From JACPPO01 sp965262505 (GTDB taxonomy: Bacteria; Acidobacteriota; Vicinamibacteria; Vicinamibacterales; UBA2999): a DNA stretch of 64,000 nt. The DNA is taken from the NCBI GenBank assembly GCA_965262505.1, contig CBDHFM010000030.1, positions 5,146,001 through 5,210,000 of the forward strand, written 5' to 3'. Shown here piece by piece: positions 8,484 to 22,054 of this stretch. A model generated the notes under the pieces. That model made no database searches. It was not told the DNA's origin and saw only the letters and a program-made list of their open reading frames with translations. The first letter of the stretch is position 1. Every line of letters starts with the position of its first letter. The position numbers and the translations under genes are program-made.

Positions 8484-10414
8484 CAGCGGGCTGCCTTCTG
8501 ATGTGTCGCGGTGGCTCGCGTAGCCGCCGCCTTCAGTTTCGTGTTCTCGTCCTGCAAAGCCCATCGGCTCAGCAATCTCTGATGCTGCTCCAGCGCGCCG
8601 GGGTCGGTGAGGATCTCAGTCCAGCCCTTGGCGACCCAGAAACCTAGCATCCTTGGCTCGATACCTTCGAGGAAGGCCAGCAGTTCCGTCTGGTGGCGCG
8701 GATGGTGCTTCGCGATGAGCATAAGCCCTTCGAAACCTGGCGGCGGCGAATCGAAACTGCCTTGGCGTATGGTCCGTTCTCGCAATGCCTCGAAAATACG
8801 TTCGGCGTCCGCCGGCGCCAGTTCCTCAACCTGGGGCTCAACGCTCCGCGCCGCCATCTCCGAGCCGGTCAACGTCTCGATTAAGCTGCCCAGGTCACCA
8901 GTTTCGCCCGCAGCGGCGAGGATACGCTTGTCGCGGGCGACGAAAACATAGGGGCGCAGGTCGGTGGTCCCGAGAGCAGGCGTGAGGGCGAGCCAGCGCT
9001 GCAGCCACTCGCGGTCGAGCCATTTCTGTGCAGCTGTGTTCGGTCTCGCGGCTGGCGCTCTGGTCTTGCCCTTCTTCCCGGCCGAGCACGCTTCCATGGC
9101 GTCGTCCGCGACGGCTGCCTCCAGCGCGCGTAGTTCTTTCACTTCTCCTCTGTCCGCGAGCATCGCAGCGGCGGCGAGATGCTCGTAGAAATCCTGCTGA
9201 AAGCGCTCCGCGAGCATAAGTTTCGCCAGGACGGTCTCATTGACGCTGTCGCCGAAGCCGCGGGCTTCAGCGATGTTCAGGCGAATGAACAATGCATTGA
9301 GGAAACGCTTGATCTGACGTGGATTGCCCTTCGTCCCCTCGGCAAGGATCGGTCCGATCCGTTGCGCGAGAAAGAGTGCGGCGTCCAACTGGCGTTCGCG
9401 CGCCTGGTCGACGGCGCGCACGTCGACTTGGTTGATGCCGGAGCCGAGCCACGGCTTGTTGATGCTCTCGCGCGCAGTTGCCAAGAGTGTCTTGAAACCG
9501 TCGTGATCTTCGCCGACGAGGGCCTCGACCAGCAGGAGTGTGACGTAGGTGCGCGACTCCTGAACCCCGAGCGCCGGAATGCGGAACGGAACCTGAATCA
9601 GCTTCTCGAGATAGTGCCGGGCGTACGGGATTGGTCCGGATACCAGCGGCAGGTTCGGGAAGTGCTCGCGGACAGCGTATTCGATCATGCCCTCATCAGC
9701 GCCGATGACGAAGGCGGTCTTGGGCACGAACAAGAACAGGCGGATCGCTTCCAGCGTGTCGATCGCGGTCGCGGGCAGGCAGCGGTCGAGGTCATCGATC
9801 AGCACGACGAGTTGGTCGATCCGCGCCTCCTCAAGCAGTTCGGCGAACTCCTTTCGGAATTCGTGTATCTCTTCCGGGAGGCTATGCTCCTCGCTGGGCT
9901 TCAGGTACGAGGCAGCCTCGGCCAGCCCGGCCTCGATGTCGGCAGCGGTCATCGAACCCACATTGCCAGCCAGCCGCTGAAGGCCCGCGGCGGCTGATGC
10001 GATCAGATCGGGCGAGGGCATGCCCGTTGCGAGCGAGAACGCGAGCCCGTTGCTTCGGCGAAACAGTTTCAGCCAGTCAATGCGTTTGATCAGACGCCCG
10101 CTGATCTCCTTGACCCTGCCGATGGTTGAACGTTGCCGGCACAACTCGATGATGATCGCTTCGATCAGAACGGTCTTGGCGTCATCGAAGCCCTGAAAAG
10201 TCCATCCGTTGAACCATAAACAAGCGACGCGCTCGTCGCCTGCCGTCGCCGACTCGACCATCTTCAGGACACTTGACTTCCCCGCACCCCAGTCGCCGTG
10301 GATACCAACGGTAAGCGCGTGCTGCCTATTCTCACGCAACAGTTCGGCGACGGTTCTGGCGATAGCATCGTAATTGAGGAAGTCAACCGCCGTCTCATGG
10401 TCCGGAATTAGCAC
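8483..10414 (-). CDS. qatA: QatA, KAP-family P-loop NTPase
   Basis: A 643-residue KAP-type ATPase. The Walker A motif GDWGAGKSS is at residues 40-48 and the Walker B 'VVLIDDLDR' at about 203-211. Between them is the long insertion typical of KAP NTPases, although the predicted membrane segments found in many KAPs are weak here. A conserved 'GNPRQIKRFLNAL' segment follows the ATPase core. In the Qat system this is the ATPase component. It starts 36 bases after the stop of the DUF499 ATPase gene, so the Qat genes are likely on the same transcript as the upstream helicase-methylase-ATPase genes. Confidence 0.9.
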   Translation of the reverse strand: MLIPDHETAVDFLNYDAIARTVAELLRENRQHALTVGIHGDWGAGKSSVLKMVESATAGDERVACLWFNGWTFQGFDDAKTVLIEAIIIELCRQRSTIGRVKEISGRLIKRIDWLKLFRRSNGLAFSLATGMPSPDLIASAAAGLQRLAGNVGSMTAADIEAGLAEAASYLKPSEEHSLPEEIHEFRKEFAELLEEARIDQLVVLIDDLDRCLPATAIDTLEAIRLFLFVPKTAFVIGADEGMIEYAVREHFPNLPLVSGPIPYARHYLEKLIQVPFRIPALGVQESRTYVTLLLVEALVGEDHDGFKTLLATARESINKPWLGSGINQVDVRAVDQARERQLDAALFLAQRIGPILAEGTKGNPRQIKRFLNALFIRLNIAEARGFGDSVNETVLAKLMLAERFQQDFYEHLAAAAMLADRGEVKELRALEAAVADDAMEACSAGKKGKTRAPAARPNTAAQKWLDREWLQRWLALTPALGTTDLRPYVFVARDKRILAAAGETGDLGSLIETLTGSEMAARSVEPQVEELAPADAERIFEALRERTIRQGSFDSPPPGFEGLMLIAKHHPRHQTELLAFLEGIEPRMLGFWVAKGWTEILTDPGALEQHQRLLSRWALQDENTKLKAAATRATATHQKAAR

Positions 10415-10450
10415 TGTGTCACTTTCTCCGCCTGGTGTACGTGACGTCTG

Positions 10451-13258
10451 TCATTCCCAGTCCACCTTCTTGATCCCGAGGCTGCGAGCGTTCTCGGATA
10501 CTGCCCGCCTCATGGATTCCGACGCACCGTCCGGGAAGTCGGCCGAGATCTCCACGGCGAGCCGGACCGTGGCACTCGGGTCACCGGAGAGGACCGAGAC
10601 GATCTCCTCGGCCAGTTCGACTAGGCGCATCTTGGCTGTGGCGGCAGGAACTTCGGCCGTCGCATGGAACGTCCTGGGCTTCGCCGCAGCTGCAGCCGGT
10701 GTTAGTGGGATAGGGGTGGTGGGTTCGGGTGTGTAGGCGCCAGGTTCCTCGGAGACGCCCGGTCCAAGTGCCACAGGTTGTGCGGCCGCGCGGGTAGCAG
10801 CTGCGTAGGCAGCGGCGGCTACCGGCTCAATCAGTAGAAGCGTATCGTCGAAGATGACGTCGCCGGTTCCGAGCTGAAAGCCGTCGAAGCTCTCACTACT
10901 TTGGCCGTAGGCGGTCCCAAAAAAATCGCGGCTGAATGCGCCGCTTCTGATCGCCTGGGCCAGAACGTCCCGACTGCGGAAGCGCGGCATATAGAGATAG
11001 CGCAACGTATCCTCAAAAAATGCCGCCGCGTTGGCTGTGTCCTGGCCCTCCTTCCAGTAGAGCTCCTTGAGTTTCGCGCGCAGGTGTATCGGCGACCACG
11101 TGCCGATGACGAGTTCGTTCTCAGTGCACACGCGCTCGACTTCACTGCCAACGGACCCGCCGGTGGTGTTGAGGGGGAATACTTCAATACTTGGTTTAAG
11201 GTCGGTCGGAGTCTCCCGCATGGGACAGAGCAGCCATCTGTAGCACTCCCGGGCCGCGCGCGGCAGAACGTCCTCGGCCGTCCTGAGTTCTTTCTCGGCC
11301 TGGTTCTTTTGCAGGAGGTCGATGTTGAGCCGACCTTCCTTCACGTCCTGGACGATGGAGTTCCACCCGAGCGCCACGCGCACTGCGTCACTGAGCCGTG
11401 ATAGCGAGCCGTGATCGGCCGCGAGAAAGATGAGGCGATTGGTTCGATAGCGTGGCTTGGCGCCGTTGTTGCGGACGCAGCCGATTGCCGCATCGAACGC
11501 CTGGCGCGACTCTTCACGCGAATACCAGCTCTCAGGCGGTAGGAGAACGAGGCGCAGCGCTGTGTCGTCCGGAACGTCGGCGTGGGGCGTGAAAACATGC
11601 ACGCCCTCAAAGAATGTCGCGCTGCCAACCACCTTCTTCAAAGATTCGGCGATCTTGCCGCACACTTCGGTCTTGTCATCGAAGCGGCGCTTGCGGTCCT
11701 CCATCTCCCGGCGCAGATTCGCTCGGGTGTCGAACCAGAAGCGCGTTGTGTCATGGGTCTTATCTCCGGAGCTATTGAGATAGTGCAGGCGATCAGTGAG
11801 GCGATTGAGCGCGTCGGAGTAAACAGACGAGGGCTGCCCTGGCTGCAAGCAGCCCAGTAGGACGCGCGCGCGGTCGAGCCCACGTGTACCAGCCTTGGAG
11901 GCTACGGACGACGGCGCGCTGCCCAAGAAGATGGTCCGCGCGACCCGGCGGGCCGCGTTGACTTGACCCAAACGCGGTTCCCTGTTTTCGAGCTCGGTTG
12001 TTTCCGCCCGGTCGCCGTCAATATCCCGCTCGACCACCGGATCCCAGCCAGCCGGCAGGTAATAGGTCAGCTCGTTACGGCTGCTGCCATCGTGAAGTGG
12101 CACGCTGCCGGGAAGAATCATCAAGTCCTTGTTGTCGTCCTTCCAGAGGCGATAAATGACCTTCGCCATGAGTTTCAGCACACCTCGGGTGCGCTGAAAC
12201 CCATCGATCGTCGTCCAGTCCTCGTAGAGGCGGTCGAAGACTTCTGGATGGAGCGGATAGGCCTGCAACAGCCGGTCGTAGTAGCGACCTTCCTGGGTTT
12301 CGGCTGGAAGCTTTGCGCCTTCGGCCACGTAAGCGTCAGCGAAGGCGCGGCAAACGGTCTCGCGTGTCTTCGCGTCGCGAATGGGTTCAAAGAGCCGCCT
12401 GCGCACGATCTCAAAGGCTTCTTCGGTGGCGACCGGCTTCCAGAGGGCCTGCACACGCCCAAACGTCTTTTCGAGGGCGCGGAGCGCGGCGGCGCCGCGT
12501 TGACTACCCGCCTCAACATCAGACTCGGGTAGTGAAGCCAGGACCATGGCCGTAGGCACCAGCTTTACCGCTTCGGTCAGCGCCTGCACGAAAGACAGGT
12601 TGCTGTCGTAGCTACCACCGCTCAGCGCGCGCCCTTCGGAAAACTGCCGGACATAGGCCACCAGTTCATCGATCAGCACGATGCAGGGTGCATGGCGTTC
12701 AAGCAGATCGCGCAGCACGTCCTTGCCGGGCGATGTCCCAGTGGCATCAGCGTCCTTAACGAGCGCGAAGGCATCGGCGCCACCAAGTTGCCATGCGAGC
12801 TCGCCCCAGAGGGTATTGATGGCCTGCTTGCCACGTTTCCACGGCTGCCCAGGGGCGTGCGCGGCGCCATCGAGGATGGCGACACGCGCGATCGGGACGT
12901 CCATCAATTCGGTCCGGTCAATCAAGGCAGGAATGCCGAGGAGATCCGAGAGCGTGCACTTGCGGGTGGCCAAGTGATACACGGCCAGCATCGTGTGCGT
13001 CTTGCCACCACCGAAAGCGGTCTGAAGCTGAACAACAGGCTCTCCACCTTTCCCTACGAGCCGTTGTGCGACTTGAGTCAGAAGAAGGCCCATGCCTTCG
13101 GTGATGAAGGTGCGCTCATAAAACGCGATGGCATCCTGGTACTCGCGGCTCGCCCTGCCCGTGTTCACGGCCGTGATGTCGGCGGCGAATTCGGATTGCT
13201 GAAAGGTGCCCTCCAGTACGTCGCGATGGGGAACTGCGATTTCTCTCCAGGGCTTCAT
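10451..13258 (-). CDS. DUF499 AAA+ ATPase of Hma-like defence system
   Basis: A 935-residue protein of the DUF499 family (COG1483 AAA+-type ATPase). Walker A is FGGGKTH at residues 82-88 and Walker B 'IVLIDEL' at 193-199. The opening 'PHRDVLEGTFQQSEFAADI' is typical of the family. A middle region ('TRGVLKLMAKVIYRLWKD') and a long C-terminal part with a proline/alanine-rich linker follow. DUF499 ATPases are repeatedly found beside DUF1156 methylases and large helicases in defence islands. I recall this set being called 'Hma' (helicase, methylase, ATPase), a predicted antiviral system. The gene begins 16 bases after the methylase stop. Confidence 0.88.
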   Translation of the reverse strand: MKPWREIAVPHRDVLEGTFQQSEFAADITAVNTGRASREYQDAIAFYERTFITEGMGLLLTQVAQRLVGKGGEPVVQLQTAFGGGKTHTMLAVYHLATRKCTLSDLLGIPALIDRTELMDVPIARVAILDGAAHAPGQPWKRGKQAINTLWGELAWQLGGADAFALVKDADATGTSPGKDVLRDLLERHAPCIVLIDELVAYVRQFSEGRALSGGSYDSNLSFVQALTEAVKLVPTAMVLASLPESDVEAGSQRGAAALRALEKTFGRVQALWKPVATEEAFEIVRRRLFEPIRDAKTRETVCRAFADAYVAEGAKLPAETQEGRYYDRLLQAYPLHPEVFDRLYEDWTTIDGFQRTRGVLKLMAKVIYRLWKDDNKDLMILPGSVPLHDGSSRNELTYYLPAGWDPVVERDIDGDRAETTELENREPRLGQVNAARRVARTIFLGSAPSSVASKAGTRGLDRARVLLGCLQPGQPSSVYSDALNRLTDRLHYLNSSGDKTHDTTRFWFDTRANLRREMEDRKRRFDDKTEVCGKIAESLKKVVGSATFFEGVHVFTPHADVPDDTALRLVLLPPESWYSREESRQAFDAAIGCVRNNGAKPRYRTNRLIFLAADHGSLSRLSDAVRVALGWNSIVQDVKEGRLNIDLLQKNQAEKELRTAEDVLPRAARECYRWLLCPMRETPTDLKPSIEVFPLNTTGGSVGSEVERVCTENELVIGTWSPIHLRAKLKELYWKEGQDTANAAAFFEDTLRYLYMPRFRSRDVLAQAIRSGAFSRDFFGTAYGQSSESFDGFQLGTGDVIFDDTLLLIEPVAAAAYAAATRAAAQPVALGPGVSEEPGAYTPEPTTPIPLTPAAAAAKPRTFHATAEVPAATAKMRLVELAEEIVSVLSGDPSATVRLAVEISADFPDGASESMRRAVSENARSLGIKKVDWE

Positions 13259-13274
13259 GGCCTCGATTTCCTTC

Positions 13275-16177
13275 CTAACTAAACAGGGTCGGCTGCTGCG
13301 GTGCCGGCGTCACCGCGGCTGCAGACTCGATGGCGCTCCAGCTGGTGATGATCTCGTTGTAAGCACGGGCATCCTCGGCCCAACCTGCACGCTCACAGAG
13401 CGTGTAGAGGCGATAGGCCAGCTGTCGGGTCGCCTCAGTCTTGCCCTGGATCACAGCGAGCACGACACCCGCAGCACTTTCACCTTCAGTCTTGAACACG
13501 CGGATGATGTGGTGCAGGATTTCCCACACCGGTAGGCGTGGATCAGTCGTCGGGTCCCAACAGGCAGGATAGTCCACCCACTTCAGCAGACGGACGACGC
13601 CGGCGTCGGCCAACAAGACCCCGGCCTGCTTCACGCCCTCGACGCTGGTCCCCTTGGCGCGAGCCAATGTGTCCGCATCCCCGAACTTGCCGTCCTTCCA
13701 GCCGTGCTGCTCGAACCAGTGCAGACAGAACTGCGTGTCGTGATCAAAGTCATCTTCAGCGAGAAAGCGGTTGATGAGCTGAAGCGCCGTCTTGACACTC
13801 ATAGGCGTGCCATCGGCTTCAAGGACGGCCGCATACTTTGAGAACACAGACATTCCAGGGCCGATGATGGCCTGCGAGAGGTCCACCGGAGCGACCGGCG
13901 AGTGGTCATCGCCGCCGCCCCTCGTCATTTCATCGAGAGCACCTGGAAGAACCTGATTCAGCTCGCGCTGGAAAGCGCGCCGAGAGATTGTGACCGCATT
14001 GTCGTGGCGGCGTTGACAAACCAGGATAATGCTTGACGCCAACGCATTAGAGCCCATGCCGCGCATGCGGTATTCCTGCTCGCTACGCATCGGCCAGGTA
14101 CCTGTCAGTGAGAAGCCCGCGCGCACCGCGGCTTCGAGGAAGGTGTCCCATCCTGTACTGGCAGTCCCTGCGCTATCTGTCTCTGATTGCTTAAAGGCAT
14201 AGTAGATCGTCACCGGAAACGCCGGATGCGCTTGCTCAGCGAGACGGCGCATTGCCTTCGTCATCCCTTCGAGGAAGAATCCTTCCGCCTTGTCTTGGCC
14301 GCCGTGCCGATCCGGTGTTGCTACGAGTTCTTCGGCCTTCGGAACGGCGAGCGTGGTAAAGAGAGAAGGGAATGTAGGTTTAAGGGCATGTCGAAGCCAG
14401 ACATAGAAAAAATCGGAGAGGTCAGCGTATCCAATATTGTCGTAGTAAGGAGGATCGGTCGATACCACTTTCATTGACGCAACCGTACTGCTGACGGCAT
14501 TCTGCTGAATGGCAGCAGCTTCGCCACGCTGCGGTAACGTCAGGATACAATCAGCGATAAACTCCGAAGCTGGTGTGAATCCCCCCACGGTTTTGTGGAG
14601 AATTGCGGCCTCAGGGAAATCCCACGTCATGGCTATTGTTTGCTTGCCAAACAGGTTCATCACTTTTTGGTTTCCAGGAACCCAGCGAGTGCATGAGTTA
14701 GAGAAGTCAGCGCAACGATCCACTGCGAACGCCAAGTACACGCTGACGGCTTCCGCATAAGCACGTGCACCTGCTCCTCCCGCGTCAAGAGCTTCGCTGT
14801 CGTCGGCATACCCAGCAGTCACTGCGTCGTTCCGAATCGTCTCGCGTGCTGTGGCCACCAGATCCGCGAGCGTCGTCAACACTACCAGTTGTCGAGGCGT
14901 GAACAAGTCACTCCATCTGGTCATTCCGTAGTTGCCAACGCGAAATCCAAGGGCTTGTTGGAAGAACTCGACATCGGGTTTCCACTTCGGGTTGGTATCG
15001 CAGACCGTTAGTAGCTCGTGTTCTGCTGTCGGTGCGACATAAATCCGTCTGCGCACGCCTTCGGCCACGATGGCCATGAGCCGAACGCCCATACGGCCAG
15101 CCTGTCCTTCGGCCTTAATGTAGTCGCCGTCGATCGGGGCGCCAGACAATATGCACCGGAAATTGGCCCGCGCGAGTTTTGTTCCACCTTTCGCTGCAGC
15201 CGGCGGCTTGCCTGTTTCCACAGTGAAGCGATACCCGTCGCGCTCTATGACAGGCTGCACATAGACTTCTTTGCCTTTCTTGTTCGAAAGAATGAACGTC
15301 GAGACGAGCGGTACAGCCACGTGCCTGAACATGGGATTCGGACTCTTAACAGTGCGAACCCACAGCCAGGCGATCACATTGAGCTTTTGGCCGTGCAACG
15401 GCTTGAGATCAGGCCGTTTCTTGGCCATCTCAGCCGTGATCTCAATCGGCGGATAGAGGTGGCCAATGCGTTTGTGTGCTTCGTCGCGCATCCACTGGCC
15501 GTAGTGGCGCACGTCCTCGGCTAGGCCCTGCGCTCCCTTCCAATCCCGGTCGATCAAGTCCCTCTTGCTTCTTGCGTCCAGATTGACAGGCTCCCGGTCT
15601 GCGAATCTGGGCGGAATTTCGATCATGCCTTTGTTGATCAAAACGGCAACTGGGTTGAGGTCGCCTGCACAGGCTTCAAGGCCCAGCCGCTGTGCTTCGA
15701 GCAGCAAGGCACCTCCTCCTGCAAACGGGTCGTGAAAGGCGGGTAGCTTGTCCGGGTTGAAAAACTCTGCTGCCGCCGGGTGGTCCTTGTTGAGTTCGCA
15801 AGTCTCGCGCCAAGACTTGCGAAGCTCAACACGCGCCTTCTCCAGAATCTCTTCGTCCGTGGTGCTTTTCCACTTCACGAGATCTTCGAGAATGGCGAAG
15901 AGGCGTTTGCGACTGGCCGCCCAACTCGCCTTGAGACTGCTGGGCGGAACATCTCCGTGGTGCTCCATTTCCCATTTCCAGGACGGGTCGTTGACCATCT
16001 GGCCAAAGATCACCGCGCGCGCTGCAGCGAGTGGGCGCCGGGCCCACCAAAGATGAATACCGCGTGGATGAGGGCCGATACCTGGCATCTTTTCGTAGGC
16101 GCAAGCCGCATTGATCGCATCCAGCGGCAGTGCAACTTCGATCAGTTTCTTGGGCGCCTTGACAGGGTGTTGCGTAG

Positions 16178-16181
<4 letters not shown>
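13275..16181 (-). CDS. DUF1156 adenine-specific DNA methylase
   Basis: A 968-residue N6-adenine methyltransferase of the DUF1156/COG1743 type. The N-terminal DUF1156 domain ('HPRGIHLWWARRPLAAARA', residues 38-56) comes first. It is followed by the SAM-binding 'DPFAGGGALLLEA' (151-163) and the catalytic motif DPPYYDN at 576-582, consistent with a circularly permuted layout. It presumably marks host DNA so that the partner helicase-nuclease spares it. The start overlaps the helicase stop by four bases (ATGA), which indicates tight co-expression. All methylase motifs look intact. The recognition sequence cannot be told from sequence. Confidence 0.93.
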
Positions 16182-19690
<3,509 letters not shown>

Positions 19691-19842
19691 GCGTAGGGCG
19701 CTTTCTCCTGGTTTTCCCCTGCCGTTGGAGAATATGGCACATCTACTCGCTGAGGTTTGACGGGACACTACCCGGTAGATTGTGAAAGTGTAAAAGATTT
19801 AGGTCTCAAATGTGGCTGTTTTCTGCTAAATCCAACCAAACC

Positions 19843-20953
19843 TAGTGGACTGTATTAATCATTTATAGAGTGGTAGTATGTCCCGTGCCGACTTCGACGC
19901 AATTGACGTTGTCTCACGAATCACGGATCGCGCTTGAGGCACTGGCCCGTTCGCATCGTGGGCGTGCCGACGAAGCGCGACGCGCACGAATCATCCTGTT
20001 GCTGGCTGACGGCTACTCGTACTCGACCATCAGCGAGCGGGTCGACTGCACCGCGCAGACGATCGCCACGTGGAAAGCGCGGTATCTCGCCGACGGTGTG
20101 GCCGGCTTGCGTGGTCGCCATCGCGGCTCGAAAGCGCGCGTGCTGACGCCACAGCTGGAGGCGCGGATCTTGAACTGGACACGGAAGCCGCCGGCCGACG
20201 GCACGACCCATTGGTCCACGCGGCGCCTGGCCAACAAGCTCGACGTCCCGCACACGATTGTCGCGCGTGCGTGGAAGCGGGCCGGCCTGCAGCCCCACCG
20301 CTTGGAACGCTATCTCCGATCGACGGATCCGAACTTCGAGGAGAAGGCGGCCGAAATCATCGGGCTGTACCTGGATCCGCCGCAGCATGCGGCTGTGTTC
20401 TGTGTCGATGAAAAGACCGCGATTCAAGCTCTCGATCGACGCGACCCCATTCTGCCGCTCTCCCCGGGCCGCGCGGAGCGACACGGGTTCGAGTACGTCC
20501 GCCATGGCACGCTCTCGCTGTATGCGGCCTTGGAAACCCAGACCGGGGCCATCCTGGGTAAAACGGCGGAGCGGCACACCAGCGACGAATTCGTGAGCTT
20601 CTTGGACCAGATCGTGGCCTCGCAGCGGCGTCATCGCGAGATTCACATCATCGCCGACAACCTCTCGGCTCATAAGACGGCGAAGGTCATGGCCTTCCTC
20701 GAGGCGCACCCGAACGTGGCGCTCCACTACACCCCCACCTACGCGTCGTGGCTCAATCAAGTGGAGCTCTGGTTCGCCAAGGTGAAGCGGGACCTTCTGG
20801 GCCGCGGCATCTTCACCTCCGTGACCGATCTCGCACGGAAGCTGCGTCGGTTCATCACCAAGTACAACGAACGCGCGAAACCCGTTCGCTGGGCGTATGC
20901 GGATCCAAGTCGGCGCATTGCATAACTCTAGAAATGATCGATACAGTCCACTA
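19843..20953 (+). mobile_element. IS630-family insertion sequence (copy A)
   Basis: A 1.1-kb element bounded by TA dinucleotides. The left end AGTGGACTGTATTAATC and the complement of the right end AGTGGACTGTATCGATC form terminal inverted repeats that extend about 27 bases with few mismatches, up to a TAGAGT block. TA target duplication is characteristic of IS630/Tc1-mariner. It sits about 150 bases upstream of the helicase start and its right TA is shared with the next element. Confidence 0.93.
19870..20925 (+). CDS. IS630-family transposase (copy A)
   Basis: A 351-residue DDE transposase. An N-terminal helix-turn-helix ('YSTISERVDCTAQTIATWK') precedes the catalytic core, in which 'VFCVDEKT', 'IIADNLSAHK' and 'YASWLNQVELWFAK' carry the D, D and E residues. 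Start is GTG at 19870, or GTG at 19885. The single uninterrupted frame and the good terminal repeats indicate an element that may still be mobile. It is a different IS630 subtype from copy B next door; the two proteins share the fold and general motifs but not close identity. Confidence 0.93.
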   Translation: MVVCPVPTSTQLTLSHESRIALEALARSHRGRADEARRARIILLLADGYSYSTISERVDCTAQTIATWKARYLADGVAGLRGRHRGSKARVLTPQLEARILNWTRKPPADGTTHWSTRRLANKLDVPHTIVARAWKRAGLQPHRLERYLRSTDPNFEEKAAEIIGLYLDPPQHAAVFCVDEKTAIQALDRRDPILPLSPGRAERHGFEYVRHGTLSLYAALETQTGAILGKTAERHTSDEFVSFLDQIVASQRRHREIHIIADNLSAHKTAKVMAFLEAHPNVALHYTPTYASWLNQVELWFAKVKRDLLGRGIFTSVTDLARKLRRFITKYNERAKPVRWAYADPSRRIA

Positions 20954-22053
20954 GTGCAGTGATCGCGAAACTACTTGTACGTAGGCGGACGGTTTGGTAC
21001 CTTGCGGCCCATGAATCGAGTTGCCGCATTGCCGCTGACCGACGAGCAGCGTGCCACATTGGCGCGCTGGGTGCGCGCCGGCACCACCCCGCAGCGGGTG
21101 GTCTTTCGCAGTCGCATCGTCTTGTTGGCCGCGCGTGGGATGCCAAGTACGCACGTCGCGCGGCAGCTCGATACGAGCCAGGATACCGTCCGCTTGTGGC
21201 GGCGCGATGCGCCGGGACGAGGTCGGAAACGGCAGATTACCGCCGCTCACGAACAACAGGTCGTCGAGGCACCGCTGCACCGGGCGCCGCCACGCGCGAC
21301 GCAGTGGAGTTTGCGGTCGATGGCCGCCACCCAGGGCCTGAGTCCCGCGTCGATCCATCGGATCTGGGTCGCGCATGGCCTGCAGCCGCATCGTGTCCGC
21401 ACCTTCACGCTGTCGCCCGATCCCGCGTTCGTCGAGAAGCTGACCGATGTCGTGGGGCTGTACGTGAATCCGCCGGACAAGGCCCTCGTGGTTTGTGTTG
21501 ATGAGAAGAGCCAGATTCAAGCCCTGCAACGATCGCAGCCGGGGCTGCCGCTGAAGCCGGGCCGAGCCGGGACGATGACCCACGACTACCAACGACATGG
21601 CACGACCACCCTGTTCGCGGCGCTGAATGTCCTCGAAGGCACGGTGATCGGCTCCTGCCACGCCCGCCAGCGACATCAAGAGTTTCGGAAGTTTCTCAAC
21701 GTGCTCGACGCCGACACGCCGGCCGACATCGACGTGCATGCCATCGTCGACAACTACGCCACGCATAAGCATCCCGCGATTCAGCGGTGGCTGCAGCGGC
21801 ATCCGCGCTTCCACCTCCATTGCATTCCCCCGAGCGCGTCGTGGCTCAATCTCGTCGAAGTCTGGTTCGCCCATCTCACGAAGGAGCAGATTCGGCGCGG
21901 GGACTTCCTCGGCGTCCGCGACCTCATTGACGCGATCCAGGCCTACATCCATAACTACAATCAACAGGCTGGCCCCTTCATCTGGACCGCGCCCGCCGAG
22001 CGCATCCTGGAGAAAGTCATGAAGTGCCGAGCTGTTTCGGAATCACTGCACTA
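20952..22053 (+). mobile_element. IS630-family insertion sequence (copy B)
   Basis: A second IS630-type element, about 1.1 kb, abutting copy A. The left end TAGTGCAGTGATCGCGAAAC and the complement of the right end TAGTGCAGTGATTCCGAAAC are terminal inverted repeats. Its left TA (20952-20953) is the same dinucleotide that closes copy A, so one element inserted exactly at the TA duplication made by the other. Confidence 0.93.
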
Positions 22054-22054
22054 G
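21011..22054 (+). CDS. IS630-family transposase (copy B)
   Basis: A 347-residue transposase from ATG 21011 (an ATG at 20975 would add 12 residues inside the terminal repeat region). The core motifs are 'VVCVDEKSQIQAL', 'AIVDNYATHKH' and 'SASWLNLVEVWFAHL', giving the DDE triad. An N-terminal helix-turn-helix ('MPSTHVARQLDTSQDTVRLW') is present. The stop codon lies inside the right terminal repeat. The frame is intact and probably active. Confidence 0.93.
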   Translation: MNRVAALPLTDEQRATLARWVRAGTTPQRVVFRSRIVLLAARGMPSTHVARQLDTSQDTVRLWRRDAPGRGRKRQITAAHEQQVVEAPLHRAPPRATQWSLRSMAATQGLSPASIHRIWVAHGLQPHRVRTFTLSPDPAFVEKLTDVVGLYVNPPDKALVVCVDEKSQIQALQRSQPGLPLKPGRAGTMTHDYQRHGTTTLFAALNVLEGTVIGSCHARQRHQEFRKFLNVLDADTPADIDVHAIVDNYATHKHPAIQRWLQRHPRFHLHCIPPSASWLNLVEVWFAHLTKEQIRRGDFLGVRDLIDAIQAYIHNYNQQAGPFIWTAPAERILEKVMKCRAVSESLH

